This document shows positions 9,057 through 17,149 of a DNA stretch of 64,000 bases, piece after piece. Position numbers and translations under genes: made by a program. The stretch spans positions 592,679 through 656,678 of the forward strand of contig NZ_JAGTXB010000003.1 in assembly GCF_018224885.1 (NCBI RefSeq), given 5' to 3'. Numbering within the stretch: position 1 is the first letter of the stretch; every line of letters starts with the position of its first letter. Source of the DNA: Chitinophaga hostae. Lineage in GTDB: Bacteria; Bacteroidota; Bacteroidia; Chitinophagales; Chitinophagaceae. The notes beneath the pieces were generated by a model. That model made no database searches. It was not told the origin of the DNA and was given only the letters and a program-made list of their open reading frames with translations.

Positions 9057-9989
9057 CTATTTGATTAAAATGGTTCCGTCCTTATTTTTATGAATAGATA
9101 GTCTATAAGAAAGGGATATTACTTTTAAGATATCGTCCAGGGTATCTGCCTCCTCAAAGGCGCCGGTGAACTTCAAACCTGCCGCAGCCTTGTTTACGCA
9201 GATAATCTTTACCCTATACAGTGTTTCTATCTCACTAAATACCGCCGACAATACCGACTCATTAAACATTAGTTTATTGCTGATCCAGCCGGTATTAACT
9301 GTTTGTTGGGTGTATATTTTTATTTCCTGTTGTGTTTTGTTGAATACCAGCTCTTCTGCCTCACCCAGCTGCCGGGTTACCGTTTCTGCAGTAACCGCCA
9401 CCCTGCCGGTTTTCACGCTCACCTTTGGCGATTGTATGCCGATGCTGTCGGTGACCACAAATGAAGTCCCCAACACCTGCACTTTCAGGTTAGGGCCAGT
9501 AATAATAAATGGCGCTGTTGCCGGCATAACATCAAAAAATGCTTCTCCGTTAACTTTAATGCTGCGTTTGCGACCCCTGAAATACTTTGGATACATCATG
9601 GTAGTACCACCATTTAATACCACCACCGAGCTATCCGGCAGCACCACCTTTTTTACCTGGTATTTTAACGCAGTCACCATTTGAACAGGCACAGGATTAA
9701 GCCAGTCCTGCAGCTCGAAGCGATACACCAAAGCTGCCACCAGCAGCGATACGCTGGCTGCCGCCGCCATACTGTATTTCCAGATACTGGTTTTACGGGG
9801 TTCGTATATCGCCAACCGCAGGTTGTCGAGTACCTGTTGCCGCTGTATATCTGAATCGGCCGGCACCTCTTTTTCTGCCATTGCCTTATCCAGCCACTGC
9901 TGCAAAAAAGCCGCTTCCCTGCGGGAGGCATTCCCCGACAGGTAGTTATCGACCATTCTTTTAAACTGTGATATATTCATCCGGAACAT
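9057..9989 (-). CDS. FecR-type anti-sigma factor
   Basis: 310 residues (a second ATG is at 9980). Layout is that of Bacteroidota FecR proteins: a short cytoplasmic N-terminal sigma-binding region with a three-helix look (FKRMVDNYLSGNASRREAAFL), one membrane segment about 86-105 (YSMAAAASVSLLVAALVYRF), a periplasmic FecR domain (VVLPDSSVVVLNGGTTMMYP; GEAFFDVMP; FIITGPNLKVQVLGTSF) and a C-terminal STN-like part (LYRVKIICVNKAAAGLKFTGAF). It would hold the ECF sigma factor encoded 62 bp upstream and receive the signal from the STN domain of the receptor encoded downstream. The gene order sigma-FecR-receptor is the standard arrangement. Confidence 0.93.
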   Translation of the reverse strand: MFRMNISQFKRMVDNYLSGNASRREAAFLQQWLDKAMAEKEVPADSDIQRQQVLDNLRLAIYEPRKTSIWKYSMAAAASVSLLVAALVYRFELQDWLNPVPVQMVTALKYQVKKVVLPDSSVVVLNGGTTMMYPKYFRGRKRSIKVNGEAFFDVMPATAPFIITGPNLKVQVLGTSFVVTDSIGIQSPKVSVKTGRVAVTAETVTRQLGEAEELVFNKTQQEIKIYTQQTVNTGWISNKLMFNESVLSAVFSEIETLYRVKIICVNKAAAGLKFTGAFEEADTLDDILKVISLSYRLSIHKNKDGTILIK

Positions 9990-10051
9990 GCTTCTATAGA
10001 TATGTTCTCGGAAAGAAGGGGTTTGTCCCGAAGATGTACGTTAAGGAATTA

Positions 10052-10618
10052 TTAACTGATCATATCTATCAGCAACATCGCCATAGCAATATGATGGCGG
10101 AGCGCCTTCAGCGCTATATGCAGCTGGTTTCTGACTGTTTTTTCAGAGAGATTTAATTTGAGGGCTATCTCTGTAACAGATAACTGGTGACGGCGGCTCA
10201 GCAAAAATATCTCCCTGGTTTTTGCCGGCAGAGTGGTTAACTGTTCATCTATCTCCCGGAATACATCCGCTTCCTCCATCTTCTCCCAGATATTATTTAA
10301 TACCGGCAAAATATATTCCTGCACCCGGTCCAGCTCCTCCGGGCGGTTCATGATTTCCTGCAACTTTTTCAGTGACTGAAAGCGCACCGCCTGGAGCAGG
10401 TAATTCTCCAGCGGCCCTTTTATATGCATTCGTTCCCTCCGCGACCAAAGAGAAATATATACCAGCTGCACCACATCTTTCGCATCATCGGCATTACCCA
10501 GGATCTTCAGCGCAAAGGCATATAACACCGGCCAGTGACGGTTAAAGCACCTCTCAAAAGCCTTCTGATCACCGGCACGGATAAGATTCAGCAACTCGAT
10601 ATCTTCACTGGATTGCAT
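10052..10618 (-). CDS. ECF-type RNA polymerase sigma factor
   Basis: 188 residues from ATG 10618; the frame also opens upstream at a TTG (10645), which I think less likely. Sigma region 2 is at about 15-80 (AFERCFNRHWPVLYAFALKI, DDAKDVVQLVYISLW) and region 4 at about 125-180 (LTTLPAKTREIFLLSRRHQL, TEIALKLNLSEKTVRNQLHI). The 'S..TV.nql..Al..lr' helix is the -35 recognition helix of the FecI-like group common in Bacteroidota. It heads the minus-strand operon with FecR, the TonB receptor and the lipoproteins. Its promoter must overlap the end of the MFS gene (stop at 10673), because only 54 bp separate them. Confidence 0.93.
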   Translation of the reverse strand: MQSSEDIELLNLIRAGDQKAFERCFNRHWPVLYAFALKILGNADDAKDVVQLVYISLWSRRERMHIKGPLENYLLQAVRFQSLKKLQEIMNRPEELDRVQEYILPVLNNIWEKMEEADVFREIDEQLTTLPAKTREIFLLSRRHQLSVTEIALKLNLSEKTVRNQLHIALKALRHHIAMAMLLIDMIS

Positions 10619-10672
10619 GGCAGTAGTTTGAACAACGCGAGGCAAAATAGTGGATTTGAGATTGCCGGGGTT

Positions 10673-11815
10673 TTAAGTTAGTGTTATCTTTTTTTGTGAG
10701 ATAACCCACACCACGGCCGCCAACGCCAGTAGTACGATGCTCGTCCATGCGATATCATGCACCTGGTACCTGGCAATAGTCATCCCTCCTGCCATAGCAC
10801 CAATCGTTACCGCCAGGTTACCACAAGAAGTAAAAATGCTGTTCACAAACTCCGGCGACTCCGGCGCCGCCGCCGTCACATTAACATTGCTGATCAGGAA
10901 ACCACCGGTGTGGATAAATCCCCAGATGATGATTACACCGACCATCCATTCCTTGTATGCTCCCACTGCGTACAGGATGATATGTGTTACCGCCAGGGTT
11001 GCAATAAATGCGATCGTAGTATGCTTTATACTTCTGCTCAGCAGCTTCCCCGCCAACCAATTACCTCCCACACCGGTAACACCAAAGATCAACAGCATCG
11101 CACTGATTTCACTACCACCCATCCGTGTAACACTGCTTAAATAAGCCGCCAGGTAACCATAGCTCGCATACATCGCCGACACCATCAAACATGCCAGCAA
11201 CAACTGCATCCAAAGTGCCTTCTTCTTTAAAATATCTACCTGCGCACCTAATTTTATTCTCTCCTTTACCGGCATCCCCGGCAGCCACCATGCCATCCCT
11301 ATCATCGAAATAACATTCACCACCACGCATAACGCAAAAGCCGCCTTCCAGGAAAACAGATCCGCCATCAATGTCGACAACGGCACCCCCAGCACGCTCG
11401 CCACCGTAAAGCCACCAAACACAATACCCACAGCCCCCGGCGCATCCTCCTTTTTTACGCCCGCCGCCGCCGCCGACAGTGCAATAGACCAAAATACCGG
11501 ATGCAAAAATGCCGGCAACATCCTTGCTATCAGCAGCACATTAAAACTACCCGCTTCATAAGAAATAATATTGGAGAGCGTGAAAATCGCCAGCACAAAC
11601 AACATCGCCTTCTTCTTGTTTACGTTCGCAAACAGTAACGTCACCACCGGTCCGAATACCGCTATCACCAGCGCAAACGCACTTAGCAGCCACCCCGCCT
11701 TTTGGATCGTGACTTCAAAATGTGTCGCTATCTGCGGCAAAATACCTATTACCCCGAATTCGGTTGTCGCAATCCCAAATACCCCTAAAGCCAATAAATA
11801 TAATGTTCGTTTCAT
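10673..11815 (-). CDS. MFS drug/sugar efflux transporter (AraJ/YdhP-like)
   Basis: 380 residues from ATG 11813-11815 (the frame is open to 11854, but that start would add a non-membrane leader and approach the operator). It is a 12-helix major facilitator. The opening 'LALGVFGIATTEFGVIGILPQIA' region is the classic helix 1 of the DHA12 arabinose-efflux/YdhP subgroup (G.f.igttEf...G.LP.ia). Later 'KKAMLFVLAIFTLSNI' and 'LLIARMLPAFLHPVFWS' fit motif A and helix 4. Proton-driven export of a small toxic compound is the family role; the substrate is unknown. It is divergent from an HxlR regulator (11922), which probably controls it through the inverted repeat between them. Confidence 0.9.
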   Translation of the reverse strand: MKRTLYLLALGVFGIATTEFGVIGILPQIATHFEVTIQKAGWLLSAFALVIAVFGPVVTLLFANVNKKKAMLFVLAIFTLSNIISYEAGSFNVLLIARMLPAFLHPVFWSIALSAAAAGVKKEDAPGAVGIVFGGFTVASVLGVPLSTLMADLFSWKAAFALCVVVNVISMIGMAWWLPGMPVKERIKLGAQVDILKKKALWMQLLLACLMVSAMYASYGYLAAYLSSVTRMGGSEISAMLLIFGVTGVGGNWLAGKLLSRSIKHTTIAFIATLAVTHIILYAVGAYKEWMVGVIIIWGFIHTGGFLISNVNVTAAAPESPEFVNSIFTSCGNLAVTIGAMAGGMTIARYQVHDIAWTSIVLLALAAVVWVISQKKITLT

Positions 11816-11881
11816 CCTGCTTATTTTTACGCAAATTTGCAGGAGTAGCTTCACGCTTAGAAGTAGTTTACTTTTTAGTGT

Positions 11882-11905
11882 GATACTTACCTTTTTGAAA
11901 GTATC
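11882..11905. promoter_or_regulatory. Inverted repeat between MFS and HxlR genes, candidate operator
   Basis: GATACTT (11882-11888) and AAGTATC (11899-11905) form a perfect 7+7 inverted repeat with a 10-bp spacer. A related AGTTTACTT lies just to the left. The repeat sits 17 bp before the HxlR start and 67 bp before the MFS start, in the only region that can hold both promoters. HxlR proteins bind such dyads as dimers, so autoregulation plus control of the exporter is the likely use. Binding is inference. Confidence 0.5.
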
Positions 11906-11921
11906 TTAACCAACGCGAGTT

Positions 11922-12278
11922 ATGCCGGAATTTTTTCACGATAGCAAATTATACTATACCCCCATTGAATTTGCCCTTAAACACATTGGCGGCACCTGGA
12001 AGATGCCTATCCTCTGGCGCCTGCACCTCCGCGTAATGCGCTACGGAGAGCTTAAAGCCGACATCCCGCATATCACCCATAAAATGCTCACCTCGCAGCT
12101 ACGCGAACTGGAAGAGCTGGGGATGGTAGAGCGGATCGTGTACCCCGTAGCACCACCAAAGGTGGAGTATAAACTTACACCCGCCGGCTTGCGGGCCGTG
12201 CCGGTGATAGAAGTGATTATGAAATATGGATTGGAGAAGATCAGGGAGGCAGGGGTAAAGTATCCTCCCTCCCATTGA
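11922..12278 (+). CDS. HxlR-family winged-helix transcriptional regulator
   Basis: 118 residues covering a single HxlR domain: 'ALKHIGGTWKMPILWRL' (usual 'vigGKWt..IL..L'), 'MRYGELKADIPHITHKMLTSQ' (usual 'rFneL...i.giS.kmLt..L'), 'LRELEELGMVERIVYPVAPPKVEYKLTPAGL' region (usual 'LkeLe.dGlv.R..y...Pp.VeY.LT..G'). It is divergent from the MFS exporter, the common arrangement for a local repressor. Most redox-sensing members have a Cys just before the first Pro ('CP'); here it is Thr (YTPI), and the protein has no cysteine at all, so thiol sensing is excluded and a ligand is more likely. It is not related to the AT-rich region that follows. Confidence 0.93.
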   Translation: MPEFFHDSKLYYTPIEFALKHIGGTWKMPILWRLHLRVMRYGELKADIPHITHKMLTSQLRELEELGMVERIVYPVAPPKVEYKLTPAGLRAVPVIEVIMKYGLEKIREAGVKYPPSH

Positions 12279-12317
12279 ATGCGTTTTAATTGCAGGATTG
12301 CGTAGTAAATTCGGATC

Positions 12318-12551
12318 ATGAAACGAGCGAGGACTATATTGGTAATAGTAGCGCTGGCTGGTTTTTCCGGCGGCGCGCTTGCGTATTTTATGCCGACGGT
12401 GTATTATAAACCGGCGTATGTGGGCGGGGAGTGTACCGTGGCGTTTACGCCGTATTATAGTGTGACGAAGGATATGCGGATGCCGGGGAAAGAGGTGTTG
12501 ATGGCGAAGGAGGCTGGGAGGTGTGAGACTTATATTATTGTTGGGGAGTAA
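12318..12551 (+). CDS. Small exported two-cysteine protein
   Basis: 77 residues: an N-terminal signal (MKRARTILVIVALAGFSGGA, about 1-22) and a 55-residue mature part with Cys39 and Cys69. The MK(R/K/Q)A(R/K) start, the GGALAY/F cleavage region and a Cys pair 30 residues apart are shared with the 80-residue proteins at 12946 and 16410, so I treat it as a diverged member of one family. I do not recognise the family by name. Codons here end very often in G, which is unlike the genes on either side. It lies 39 bp after the HxlR gene and 10 bp before the next small gene. Confidence 0.6.
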   Translation: MKRARTILVIVALAGFSGGALAYFMPTVYYKPAYVGGECTVAFTPYYSVTKDMRMPGKEVLMAKEAGRCETYIIVGE

Positions 12552-12561
12552 AATTTTTTTT

Positions 12562-12780
12562 ATGAAGAAAGCAAGAATTGCGTTGGGGGTAATATTAGTC
12601 GGAGTGATAATCTCTTTTCTACTTAGCTGGCCTGTTGGGAAGCTTCCGTGTCCTACTATTCAAACTATCACCCAATTCACTACATATGATAAAACCACGC
12701 CCAGTCGCGACTCATTTCCCCGTATATATTTTCCAGACGCAAAGGAGCCACAGGTTCTACTAGCAGCTAAAAATAAATAG
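12562..12780 (+). CDS. Small membrane-anchored or exported protein, related leader
   Basis: 72 residues from ATG 12562 (the frame opens upstream at 12523, inside the previous gene). MKKARIALGVILVGVIISFL is a signal or anchor with the same MKKAR start as its neighbour, but the mature part has only one Cys (Cys30) and is Thr/Pro-rich. It could be a degenerate copy of the family or a separate small exported protein. It follows the 12318 gene by 10 bp. Confidence is limited by size; the conserved leader is the main argument that it is real. Confidence 0.45.
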   Translation: MKKARIALGVILVGVIISFLLSWPVGKLPCPTIQTITQFTTYDKTTPSRDSFPRIYFPDAKEPQVLLAAKNK

Positions 12781-12801
12781 CATTAGATCAAATTCAAATA
12801 A

Positions 12802-12873
12802 GAATCCGGCTTTAACCCCGGCACCTGGGAACATCATGGCCCTTCTATCTCTGTAGAATTTACAAAAGAATAA
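12802..12873 (+). pseudogene. Possible 3' remnant of a lost gene
   Basis: Directly after an in-frame TAA (12799-12801) the plus strand reads ESGFNPGTWEHHGPSISVEF and then TKE followed by TAA. It has no start codon. Its base composition is richer in G and C than the AT-rich DNA to its right, and it lies at the left edge of that DNA. It reads like the C-terminal end of a protein whose front was removed. The length is only 23 codons, so chance is possible. Confidence 0.25.
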
Positions 12874-12945
12874 CAGTATCACTTCACGCATATAGACCAC
12901 TCAATATCAAACCAAATTTTCCTTACCTCTAAACTCATTTTAATC

Positions 12946-13188
12946 ATGAAAAAAGCTAAAATCATACTCACAATTATCGCAACCGCCGCTATTAGCTCAG
13001 CCTCCTTAGCATTCAAAGCAAACAGAGTCGGTAATCTCTTTTACATAAATTCAATTAACAACCAGTGCGTCTCCGCAACAATGCTACATTATATCGCAGA
13101 CACCATTGGAGGTACGAGTACCACACTCGCATCAACTCAAAGCGTAAATATTGCTTGTCCAATTATAACAGTAAGACCCTACCTTTGA
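12946..13188 (+). CDS. Small exported two-cysteine protein (80 aa family)
   Basis: 80 residues. Signal peptide about 1-22 (MKKAKIILTIIATAAISSAS, then LAF), mature part with Cys41 and Cys71. It aligns without gaps over its whole length to the 80-residue protein encoded at 16168-16410: MK.AK leader, LAFKAN after the signal, N.FY, QC, V/IADT, TACP/IACP and IT.R near the end, with both cysteines in the same places. A single disulfide in the envelope is likely. The family resembles other approx. 80-residue exported proteins of Bacteroidota that lie near thioredoxins, but I cannot name it. It is convergent with the S9 peptidase gene that ends at 13327. Confidence 0.75.
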   Translation: MKKAKIILTIIATAAISSASLAFKANRVGNLFYINSINNQCVSATMLHYIADTIGGTSTTLASTQSVNIACPIITVRPYL

Positions 13189-13207
13189 ATGAGCATCATT
13201 ATATCTG

Positions 13208-13250
13208 AACCCCTCAATCTTAATCATCACAAACTTAGGTTGAGGGAGTT
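13208..13250. terminator. Hairpin between convergent genes
   Basis: CCCTCAA (13211-13217) pairs with TTGAGGG (13240-13246), and the pairing extends outward to AAC/GTT at 13208-13210 and 13248-13250 with one mismatch. It lies 20 bp after the small gene's stop and 77 bp before the S9 gene's stop. No T-run follows on either strand, so termination is plausible but unproven. Confidence 0.35.
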
Positions 13251-13326
13251 CACTACCGCTGCCAATACCTAAGTATCCCCCAGACATGCAATTTCATAAT
13301 CCACTTCGATTGCAACACCATCTCCC

Positions 13327-15951
13327 CTAATATCTTGTCTTCGTTTCAACCATCCAGCCCGGCAGCTTTTTGCCTTTCAAATAATAGTCAAAAAACTCTT
13401 TCATTCGGACGCTAAAATCATCTTCATCTCTGCCCCAAAGACTGTGATTTCCGCCGTAAACTAACATCCAAGAATGTTTTCCTAATCTTCGAAGCGAAGT
13501 GAAAAACTCAATGATATTATAAAAACTACAAATATCATCCGATGCTGTATGCATTAACAACAATGGCGTAGTCAATTTATCGGCGGAAAATATTGCGGAA
13601 CTCCGAATGTATGCAGTTTGTATTTCCCATGGCGTACGCCCCATCCGCATCTGCCCTCTCTCATACATCCCTTGCATGCTTCCTCCAGATCCATTAATAC
13701 TCCCGTAACTGCTAATCCAGTTTCCAATACCAGAAGCTGAACACGCAGCTGCAAATATATTGCTATGAGTAACCAAAAAGTTGGTTTGTATAGCCCCCCA
13801 ACTGCAACCTTGTGCTCCAATCTTCCTACGGTCTACATAAGGAAAGTTTGCAACATACTCAGCTGCTGAAATTACGGCATCGTATGCACCCTGCATCGGA
13901 TTCCCAACTTCATAGTATATATCTGGGCAAAATACAAGATATCCGTTGCTAGCATAATAAGGAATATTAATGGCACATCCGCCATCTAACGCCCTAGGTA
14001 CGATGTAAGCATTTAAGGCATCAGACTTCTTTTCATAATAATAAAAAATAACAGGATACCTTTTTGTCGAGTCAAAGTTCTCTGGTTTATATAGAATTCC
14101 CTGTATTTTTCTCTTATCAAAGGACATCCAAGAATGGAGCTCCGAGGTATACCAATTAAAGCCTCTTTCAGGATGCACATAACTTATCTCACTAAACGAT
14201 TTGAAATCGGTGGTTGAAAAAAAATTAGGGGAGTCTCCGGCACTCATTCTTCTAACAATATATACTTCTGCGTCTCTTGCCTTTATGGGAGAATAATTGG
14301 CACCTTGAGGAATAGTGGGATTATCAGTTACATTATAAATATATGGGCCCATTGTTAGTGAATCGGGATCCGCCTTCCCATCCGATAACACTTTGTAAAA
14401 TCCATTATACTTCGTTTCTAAGTTGAATGCTGATAAAATGAGGAGTTCATCTCTTCGAATGGGTCGGTGAGAATATTGTTCCAATCCCGGAAAAAAAACA
14501 ATATTATGCTTTTGCCCATAACCATTTGTCAAATTCACTGGAGCAACCTTAGCTAGCGGATCTATTCGCCAAATATCACGTTGACCACAAACAAGTACAG
14601 CCCTATCATCTGTCTCCCACCCCACAATGGATCTACCATAACTTCCTTTATTAATATCCTTCATCCAATCCTCATCAGGACCTCGGCTAATACACCGTAC
14701 TTCATGTGTGTTAGTCTGATAAACATAATACTGTCTGTCTGATTTACTCAAATACAATACAAATTTACCTGTAGGCGATATCTCGGGCATTACCTCATTT
14801 TCCTTATCAAGATTTGTCAACCGAACTCGGCTCCCATCATTGACAGAAGTTAAAAACCACGAATACTTTCCCTTAACATTCCATCCTACCTCATCTCCCG
14901 GCACAACAATTTCCTGATGTCTAATTAATACTACCGTATCATTACTCCGTGGCAGGTACACCCAGTCTCTTTTCTCCGTCAGTCGCCATAATCGTCGCAT
15001 AGGTATATTGAGAATTGTAATATAGTTATTGACTATCGGTCTTTTTTGTTGCTGTGACAGTAGTTCATTGTCTGTATAGTTCCAAATATTGACTATTGGT
15101 TGACCGGGTTGATACCCAACACTATCGCATTCAAGGACGTCAACAAATACCTGTTTTCCATCTTTACTAAAGTATCCGCTCCCTGACAAACGTGCTCCAT
15201 TCTCAAGTGAAATCCTAAAATGGTCCACCTTACTCATTCCGTACTTAAAATACCATAAATCGCTCCCAGTAGAATCTGTTGTAAAAACAATTTGATGATG
15301 TTCATTATCCTGAATCGGCATTCGGACCCCTTTTCCTCTCCACAAGATGCTTCTATTACCTCTTCCAGAAAACAGCCATAAGGTTTGCTCACCACTTTCT
15401 GTTTGCTTCAATATCAGCATCTTGCTATTCCCAATACTCATGAACCATCTGCTCATTGAAAGGTTATCATCAATCTTTCTAGTTGCGAGATTTCGTACAA
15501 TATACCTATCCGGGTCTGTCGTCAATTGATAAGTAATATAGTTGTCACTTAAGCTGAATGATAAAACATTTGGAACATAAAACATTTCATCGCGCCCAAG
15601 CGCGCATATACATAGACTATCATTTGAATTTACCCACACCACTTGTGTCCCATTATCTGTAAAGGAGTACCATCCTTTGAGAGTTGATTGAATCTTCCAT
15701 CTTTCAGAAATAGCTTGTAAGATCAATGTATGAATCTTAGAATTTCCAACTTCAATAGTGTAACAACAGTATCTACCGCAGGAACTAATCTTTGCTAATG
15801 TAGCAGAAGCCCAATTATCATATATACTTGTGTCAATTAACGGCTTATTCTGCTCCGTCACATGCATGCTGATGGAGTCATCTAGACTCTGTTGCCCATA
15901 ACTGACTGAAAAAAAACAACAAACAAAAATCAAATAACAAACACGATTCAT
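13327..15951 (-). CDS. Exported S9 (prolyl oligopeptidase-type) serine peptidase
   Basis: 874 residues. Signal peptide about 1-20 (ends SVSYGQQ). The N-terminal two-thirds is a beta-propeller-like region (repeats such as 'SPTGKFVLYLSKSDRQYYVY'), and the last approx. 260 residues form an alpha/beta-hydrolase: nucleophile Ser717 in GCSWGA, Asp805 in HTASDD, His836 in GGNHSLW. The propeller gates access in this family, so short peptides are the expected substrates. It is a clear paralogue of the enzyme at 23559-26300 (IFAAACSASG / LFAAAYSASS; EFFTSLRRLGKHSW / EFFTALRRLGKKSW). It is transcribed in the same direction as the thioredoxin/small-protein genes but lies beyond a strong terminator at 16032-16076, so it has its own promoter in 15952-16030. 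Confidence 0.9.
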   Translation of the reverse strand: MNRVCYLIFVCCFFSVSYGQQSLDDSISMHVTEQNKPLIDTSIYDNWASATLAKISSCGRYCCYTIEVGNSKIHTLILQAISERWKIQSTLKGWYSFTDNGTQVVWVNSNDSLCICALGRDEMFYVPNVLSFSLSDNYITYQLTTDPDRYIVRNLATRKIDDNLSMSRWFMSIGNSKMLILKQTESGEQTLWLFSGRGNRSILWRGKGVRMPIQDNEHHQIVFTTDSTGSDLWYFKYGMSKVDHFRISLENGARLSGSGYFSKDGKQVFVDVLECDSVGYQPGQPIVNIWNYTDNELLSQQQKRPIVNNYITILNIPMRRLWRLTEKRDWVYLPRSNDTVVLIRHQEIVVPGDEVGWNVKGKYSWFLTSVNDGSRVRLTNLDKENEVMPEISPTGKFVLYLSKSDRQYYVYQTNTHEVRCISRGPDEDWMKDINKGSYGRSIVGWETDDRAVLVCGQRDIWRIDPLAKVAPVNLTNGYGQKHNIVFFPGLEQYSHRPIRRDELLILSAFNLETKYNGFYKVLSDGKADPDSLTMGPYIYNVTDNPTIPQGANYSPIKARDAEVYIVRRMSAGDSPNFFSTTDFKSFSEISYVHPERGFNWYTSELHSWMSFDKRKIQGILYKPENFDSTKRYPVIFYYYEKKSDALNAYIVPRALDGGCAINIPYYASNGYLVFCPDIYYEVGNPMQGAYDAVISAAEYVANFPYVDRRKIGAQGCSWGAIQTNFLVTHSNIFAAACSASGIGNWISSYGSINGSGGSMQGMYERGQMRMGRTPWEIQTAYIRSSAIFSADKLTTPLLLMHTASDDICSFYNIIEFFTSLRRLGKHSWMLVYGGNHSLWGRDEDDFSVRMKEFFDYYLKGKKLPGWMVETKTRY

Positions 15952-16031
15952 GTCTTCCAGGTTTCGTTCACAACAAGACTAAACTTCAATCATCATTGTC
16001 CCGTTTTAGCACTAGATTTCTCCGGCCAACC

Positions 16032-16076
16032 ACAAAAAAGCTATCTCCAAGTTTCAGGAAACAGAGGAGATAGCTT
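16032..16076 (-). terminator. Rho-independent terminator of the small-protein operon
   Basis: AAGCTATCTCC (16038-16048) and GGAGATAGCTT (16066-16076) form a perfect 11-bp stem with a 17-nt loop. On the minus strand the stem is followed by a T-run (the A-run at 16034-16039). It lies 92 bp after the stop of the 16168-16410 gene and closes the minus-strand transcript before the S9 peptidase gene. Confidence 0.85.
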
Positions 16077-16167
16077 CTTCAATTCAATAGTTAAAAGATA
16101 CTTAAAAGTAGTCTCCACTTAACATTGAAAACTATTTTTAAAATCCTTACTTCGTATCAGACTACAA

Positions 16168-16410
16168 TTATGCCTGGAATCTCAGGGTGATCTGAGGGCA
16201 AGCAGCAGTTGTAGATGCAGTAGACAAATTAGTAATGTAAGTTCCAGCATTTGTATCCACAACATATGGAAGAACTGTGGAAACTTTACATTGTCCCTGA
16301 GCATCAGTAGAATAAAACTTATTAGAAGCTGAATTAGCTTTAAATGCTAATGCACCACCAATAACTGCGAGAACTGCAACAGCTGTCAATGCGAATTTTG
16401 CTTGTTTCAT
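16168..16410 (-). CDS. Small exported two-cysteine protein (80 aa family)
   Basis: 80 residues. Signal peptide about 1-22 (MKQAKFALTAVAVLAVIGGA, LAF), then a mature part with Cys41 and Cys71, the same positions as in its paralogue at 12946. Two small Cys-containing exported relatives in one locus suggest a family that is diversifying here. The gene is 139 bp downstream of the membrane thioredoxin gene and directly upstream of a strong terminator, so it is the last gene of that transcript or has its own promoter in the 139-bp gap. A link between its cysteines and the CPYC thioredoxin is a reasonable inference. Function unknown. Confidence 0.78.
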   Translation of the reverse strand: MKQAKFALTAVAVLAVIGGALAFKANSASNKFYSTDAQGQCKVSTVLPYVVDTNAGTYITNLSTASTTAACPQITLRFQA

Positions 16411-16549
16411 AATGATAGATGCTTTTTAAATCAAAAAGCTAAACTTTATTTTTATAAAAATCGCCTACTCATTTATAATGGCTTTCGGCTTCCCCATTTT
16501 GGGTTGATTGAACTTGCAAGATATCAATCACCCGTTATTGCGCAACATC

Positions 16550-17107
16550 TTACATATATCCATATTTGAAAATGTCATCAGATTTAACAATTCCAGGAAA
16601 AGCGGTGATAAGTAACTTCTGTCTATTATAAACTACGATGTAAGGAATACTTTCCGTTTTAAAATATGATCCAAATGCATACTTATAGTCAATTCCAACC
16701 CTGATGTTCGAATATTTTTCTAATTGAAAGATCTTGTAGAATCGCTTCATATCTGAATAAGCATATGGAGTAATCAAAAGAAACTGAACATTTTTCAAAC
16801 GATTCATCCCTTTAATTATCTCGTCCATTTCCGCTCTGCAATATGGACAGTCCGGCCCAAAATAAAACAGTACTACTGGTTCTGAGCTCTTTATATCTCT
16901 GACATTCAAATATGAAATGCTGTCGGAAAGCAAGATATCAATTGATGGTATAGGCTCCCCTTCATGTCCCGTTTTTATTGAATTAGTTGAAACTGCTATT
17001 CTACTTTTAGTAAATGGTGGTACACCGATAAGTTTACATAATCCGGCAAATAACACCAATCCGGAAACAATTATGCCTATAACCAGTAATCGTTCTCTTC
17101 TTTTCAT
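16550..17107 (-). CDS. Membrane-anchored thioredoxin-fold protein (TlpA/redoxin-like)
   Basis: 185 residues. A basic start (MKRRERLL) and a membrane segment about 7-28 put the rest in the periplasm. The thioredoxin fold is seen in VVLFYFGPDCPYCRAEMDEI, with active-site Cys87 and Cys90 (CPYC), and in 'ESIPYIVVYNRQKLLITAFPG', which contains the cis-Pro (IP) loop. A CPYC centre is also found in glutaredoxins; in TlpA-like proteins it usually reduces disulfides in exported partners. The partner is not known, but small two-cysteine exported proteins are encoded next to it (16168) and nearby (12318, 12946). It starts 42 bp after the end of the FAD/GT-C fusion gene. Confidence 0.85.
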   Translation of the reverse strand: MKRRERLLVIGIIVSGLVLFAGLCKLIGVPPFTKSRIAVSTNSIKTGHEGEPIPSIDILLSDSISYLNVRDIKSSEPVVLFYFGPDCPYCRAEMDEIIKGMNRLKNVQFLLITPYAYSDMKRFYKIFQLEKYSNIRVGIDYKYAFGSYFKTESIPYIVVYNRQKLLITAFPGIVKSDDIFKYGYM

Positions 17108-17149
17108 TTCAAATCGTATTTTATAAAATGATTAAGCCTAACAATACCC

